Assembly: GCA_030615365.1 (NCBI GenBank)
Contig: JAUWZM010000030.1
Span: forward strand, 1-29,633
Length of the DNA: 29,633 nucleotides
Direction of reading: 5' to 3'
Origin: Candidatus Aerophobota bacterium
GTDB lineage: Bacteria; Aerophobota; Aerophobia; Aerophobales; B3-G15
Part shown: positions 27,071 to 29,633 of the stretch, piece after piece
Layout: each line of letters begins with the position of its first letter
How positions within the stretch are numbered: position 1 is the first letter of the stretch
Program-made: the position numbers and the translations under genes
The notes under the pieces: generated by a model
Seen by the model: only the letters and a program-made list of their open reading frames with translations
The model's database searches: none
What the model was told of the DNA's origin: nothing

Positions 27071-27997
27071 ATGCAAAATATATATAAAAAATTAGCTCTG
27101 GTCAGTACAGTTTCTCTTTTTATGTTGGGATTATCTTCCCTTTGTTTTTCTGCAGGCACTACTTCAGCTGAATTTCTTAAAATAGGGGTTGGAGCAAGAG
27201 CGTCCTCTATGGGATCATCTTTTTGTGCTCTGGCTGATGATGCAACCGCTGTTTACTATAATCCAGCAGGATTAGCTCAGCTTAAAGAAGATGAGCTTTA
27301 TCTTATGCACAATAGCTGGTTTCAGGAGATAAACCAGGAGTATCTGGTCCTGGCATTCTCCAGGCAAAACAGCAGCTTTGCCTTTTCGATAAATTATCTT
27401 TCTATAGGAAAGATTGAGAAAAGGTCCTCTGCAACCTCTAAGCCAGAGGATACCTTTACCTCCTCAGATGCTGCTCTTACCTTATCCTATGCTAAGGCTT
27501 TTAGTGAGAACCTTTCTATAGGGATAAACTTTAAGGGAATAAGACAGGTAATACATAACTTTGAAGCTACAGGATATGCTATTGATTTTGGTCTTTTGTA
27601 CACTTTTCCAAGGATAAACTTAGCTTTAGTTATCCAGAACATAGGGACAGAGGTTAAATTTAAAGAAAAGGCTTTTCCTCTTCCCTTAACTTACAAAGTA
27701 GGGATAGCCATTAAAGTTTTACAAAATACCATTTTAACATTGGAAGGAAAAAAGGGGAAAGATACAGATATATCCTATCATCTGGGAATAGAAAGTCGGT
27801 TCTTTAACTTACTTGCCTTAAGGGCAGGATACAACTCCAAAATAGCTCAAACTGAGTTAGGAGAATTCTCATCCCTATCTAAGGGGCTATGTGCCGGGTT
27901 AGGACTTAAGATAAATAATTTGCAGCTTGATTATGCTTACGTTCCTTATGGTGAACTGGGAGATACCCACAGAATTTCTTTAGGCATAAAATTCTAA
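27071..27997 (+). CDS. PorV/UPF0164-family outer-membrane barrel
   Basis: A 308-residue protein with a signal peptide (LALVSTVSLFMLGLSSLCFS, likely cleaved before AGTTSA). The family's N-terminal signature is clear: AEFLKIGVGARASSMG, then ALADDATAVYYNPAGLA. The rest is amphipathic beta-strands ending in a terminal phenylalanine (ISLGIKF), as expected for an outer-membrane barrel. UPF0164/PorV proteins belong to the FadL-like barrels; PorV shuttles type IX cargo to the surface attachment complex. Its place behind a FlgD-domain cargo gene, with AAGGAGG 8 nt before ATG, supports such a role. It could also be a general surface barrel unrelated to secretion. Confidence 0.85.
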   Translation: MQNIYKKLALVSTVSLFMLGLSSLCFSAGTTSAEFLKIGVGARASSMGSSFCALADDATAVYYNPAGLAQLKEDELYLMHNSWFQEINQEYLVLAFSRQNSSFAFSINYLSIGKIEKRSSATSKPEDTFTSSDAALTLSYAKAFSENLSIGINFKGIRQVIHNFEATGYAIDFGLLYTFPRINLALVIQNIGTEVKFKEKAFPLPLTYKVGIAIKVLQNTILTLEGKKGKDTDISYHLGIESRFFNLLALRAGYNSKIAQTELGEFSSLSKGLCAGLGLKINNLQLDYAYVPYGELGDTHRISLGIKF

Positions 27998-28090
27998 TGA
28001 ATATTTGTCTTTTTGTCGCCTTCTGTGCAAAAGTGCGACATTTACCAGAATTCTTTGGCCTGAAATCCCCATTTTATCAGCATTTCCTCT

Positions 28091-28225
28091 TTAAAAAAGA
28101 TTACTGAGGAAATTCATACTGAACGCTCAACGGTAGCAAAAATATTAAATAATGTGAAAAAATTCAAAATTGAAGAAATTCACTCTCCTCCCTCAATATC
28201 CCTTATTCTCAAAACAGGTCCGTAG
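28091..28225 (+). pseudogene. HTH fragment of a ParB-like/DNA methylase protein
   Basis: Open frame to TAG 28223 reading KKITEEIHTERSTVAKIL, then NNVKKFKIEEIHSPPSISL. It resembles the HTH in ParB-like and methylase-fusion proteins of mobile DNA (consensus near 'QEEIAEEVGIxQSTVSRIL…F…IHxPP'). There is no start codon and the neighbouring domains are absent, so it is a fragment. Family assignment is from memory of the motif only. Confidence 0.4.
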
Positions 28226-28238
28226 GGGGAGTGAATTT
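28176..28238. repeat. Inverted repeat with 10-bp perfect arms
   Basis: AAATTCACTC starts at 28176 and GAGTGAATTT ends at 28238; pairing extends imperfectly into CTCCTCCC and GGGGG. The loop is about 35-40 nt. It may be a structured RNA end or a small mobile-element terminus; no partner copy is in the window. Confidence 0.5.
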
Positions 28239-28547
28239 GAAAGTTTTGAAGTTGGTGAGATTTATCATTTAGTATCTGATTAGAGCTGCAGGATTAGACT
28301 CTGATTAAGGGTTTTACAAGCTCAAACTCACATGTTGATTTGCGCGACCCCAACATAAAGAAATTAGGACCTCCGGGTTCGACTAGATAATCTAATATTG
28401 TAATATTTTGAGTTTAAGAAGCAGTCAAATGAAAATATTACTTTTCCTCGTAACTCAATCTGCAATTTTGTGAGTTAATTGGAATCACCCTTCTGTTTAA
28501 CTTACCCCGAAAATCAAACGTGAATTCAAACTAATCTTCTTTTTAGT

Positions 28548-28604
28548 CTGGGGGTGGTCAAAATTCAATGGCGAAGAGGGGTCAGTTTTGGGTGGCGATC
28601 AACA
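28548..28604 (-). mobile_element. IS21-type terminal sequence
   Basis: Read on the minus strand from 28604, the sequence begins TGTTGATCGCCACCC, then has two related inner repeats, AAAACTGACCCC and AATTTTGACCACCCCC. A TG start followed by repeated TTGACC-type units is the usual look of an IS21-family end. No transposase genes lie inside. It resembles the end at 17991. Confidence 0.6.
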
Positions 28605-28753
28605 TCTTTCACAGATCGGAATTCTGAACTTTCAACTGATGTATTATCATGCTTCCCTCACATATTCTGTGCGTCTGACATAGTAATACACAGAATTCTC
28701 TATATTAAAGAATATCCCCAATATCTGGAACTTCATATATATCAAATAATCTT

Positions 28754-29146
28754 CTATACTATGTTGCGAGTATGGTATATATTCTCGGGGATCATGCTAC
28801 CCTTATATCCTAAAATCTCCTGGATATAGATTTTGGCTCCCCTACCAGTATTCTTGTCATACACCTCTGGATCATCCATTAAGGCTTTAAGAACTTGAAG
28901 ATTGTCCCCAAATATCAATTTATTAGTCCAACCGCTGTTTCCGTTGCCAAAGGTTTTTGCAGGTTGCAGCGGAACCGCCATGGTATCTGCAAGTATATCC
29001 TCTTCCCTCTCTTTCCCTTCATAAGTCAACTCATACTCCTTCTTCGTTTCAAAAGGAATAATATATCTGTAACTATCAGGAAGAGGCTCGCCTTTCTTCA
29101 AACATTTCGTTATAAATTCAATCTCTCCCTTGCTGAGTTTATTCAT
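28754..29146 (-). pseudogene. Truncated site-specific DNA methyltransferase
   Basis: ATG 29146 follows GAGGAG and begins MNKLSKGEIEFITKCLKKGE. The product reaches NKLIFGDNLQVLKALM and GAKIYI, the N-terminal part of type III-like/N4-N6 methyltransferases, where IYIDPPF should follow. Here the frame switches to unrelated residues (QEILGYKG…) at about 28822 and stops at 28754. The catalytic DPP(F/Y) motif and the rest of the enzyme are lost, so it cannot methylate DNA. An IS21-type end 220 bp downstream is a plausible cause. It follows the Fic gene by about 55 nt on the same strand. Confidence 0.75.
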
Positions 29147-29160
29147 ATAGGACTCCTCAT

Positions 29161-29196
29161 AAAATGACAACCTAAATGACAACCTAAATGACAACC
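29161..29196. repeat. Three tandem 12-bp units
   Basis: The unit TAAATGACAACC is repeated three times, with one mismatch in the first unit, between the Fic stop and the methyltransferase ATG. On the minus strand it extends the methyltransferase frame as RLSF repeats, but the ribosome site favours the later start, so it is probably noncoding. Confidence 0.85.
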
Positions 29197-29200
29197 GTTT

Positions 29201-29633
29201 TTACGCCAATACATAATGAGCACCTCTTCCTTTCCCACGCAATTTAACTACACTTAGATCCACTAGCTTAGAAACTTCTTTTAGCGCGGCCTGTCTTGTA
29301 ATTTCAAACATCTTTGAGATGTTACCAATTGTTATTTTACCATTTAAATTTATATATTCCACTATCTGCATCTGTCTTTCAGTTAAAGCAATCTGCCCTC
29401 TTTCCACTCTTCTTAATCTTTCGCTGCTAAGCCTTATTACTCTTTCTTTAACGGCCTCAATGCTTACATTTACTCCTTCAACAAAATATTCCAACCAGTT
29501 GGTCAAATCCAAAGTTTTTTGATCGACACTTTGTAATGCACTGTAATATGCCTGCCTGTCAGTGTCATAATAATCATCAAGGCAAAAGAATTGTTTGGCA
29601 TCAAAACCTCGTAAATAAAGGATCGAAGTTGCC
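29201..29633 (-). CDS. Fic-family protein, C-terminal part (runs off window)
   Basis: The minus-strand frame is open from the right edge to TAA 29201, about 143 codons. It begins SILYLRGFDAKQFFCLDDYY, the helix that follows the HPFxDGNGR motif in Fic proteins; the catalytic motif itself should lie just outside the window. A linker follows (LTNWLEYFVEGV … LTERQMQIVEYINLNG) and then a C-terminal winged helix (ITIGNISKMFEITRQAALKEV). This matches Fic proteins with a C-terminal wHTH, which AMPylate protein targets or act as toxin-like regulators. A shorter start at 29512 is not credible because coding similarity continues upstream. Confidence 0.85.
   Translation of the reverse strand, partial: ATSILYLRGFDAKQFFCLDDYYDTDRQAYYSALQSVDQKTLDLTNWLEYFVEGVNVSIEAVKERVIRLSSERLRRVERGQIALTERQMQIVEYINLNGKITIGNISKMFEITRQAALKEVSKLVDLSVVKLRGKGRGAHYVLA

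Larger units (their letters stand above)
27998..28753. other. Intergenic region with gene debris
   Basis: No intact gene. It holds a ParB/methylase-type HTH fragment (28091-28225), an inverted repeat (28176-28238) and an IS21-type end (28548-28604), each listed separately. A weak 6-bp stem (TGTCGC … GCGACA, about 28015-28041) lies shortly after the PorV-like gene; it lacks a T-run and I do not call it a terminator. The rest shows nothing I can identify. Confidence 0.5.

Noticed and set aside
28015..28041. Terminator after the PorV-like gene
   Set aside because: The stem is only 6 bp with a 15-nt loop and no T-run follows.
28320..28400. tRNA-like stretch with a GGGTTCGACT segment
   Set aside because: The bases around the T-loop-like sequence do not form a 5-bp T-stem, and no matching acceptor or anticodon stem was found.
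29161..29196. Short direct repeats as a CRISPR array
   Set aside because: The three 12-bp units are directly adjacent with no spacers; it is a simple tandem repeat.

Overview
The window comes from an AT-rich bacterium that I cannot place from sequence alone. The right half encodes a secreted multidomain protein ending in a FlgD-like 'NYPNP…ASGVYILYV' sorting domain, next to a PorV/UPF0164-type outer-membrane barrel. That pairing is typical of Gram-negative lineages with type IX-like secretion: FCB bacteria and several uncultivated candidate phyla. Inverted-repeat intergenic elements at the left edge fit this. No rRNA, tRNA or CRISPR array was seen.

Left flank (1-2532): a noncoding stretch with palindromic repeats, then a minus-strand pair: a NYN-domain (LabA/PIN-like) nuclease and, overlapping it by 4 nt, an unrecognised gene of about 285 codons that is split by a remnant of an IS21-family element (istA 5' end).

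Core (2679-17846, minus strand): an apparently complete BREX phage-defence operon, brxA-brxB-pglX-[AlbA_2/HATPase regulator]-brxC-pglZ-brxL, with tight spacing (overlaps, or gaps of 1-59 nt). The gene set is type 1, but pglX lies before brxC and a Schlafen AlbA_2/ATPase/winged-helix protein sits between them. PglX should methylate host DNA. BrxC, PglZ, BrxA, BrxB and BrxL are the other conserved components. Directly upstream of brxA are a broken excisionase-like HTH gene and an IS21-type end.

Middle (17990-20791): a graveyard of mobile DNA. It holds IS21-end sequence, broken reading frames, the last 24 codons of an integron-type tyrosine recombinase, then a cassette-like ORF ending 8 nt before a recognisable attC site, a second cassette-like ORF for a secreted protein, and a short LVIVD-repeat fragment. 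The recombinase remnant points the same way as the cassettes, as in 'reverse' integrons.

Right (20890-27997, plus strand): a 1933-residue secreted protein (FG-GAP/VCBS repeats, Ig-like domains, a possible papain-like domain, FlgD-like C-terminus), a small membrane protein with a polyproline tail, and the PorV-like barrel, probably co-transcribed.

Right edge (27998-29633): more decay, with a ParB/methylase-type HTH fragment, an IS21 end, a DNA methyltransferase cut off just before its DPP(F/Y) motif, and the C-terminal part of a Fic protein running off the window. The window reads as a defence island flanked and eroded by IS21 elements, beside an integron remnant and a secretion-cargo locus.
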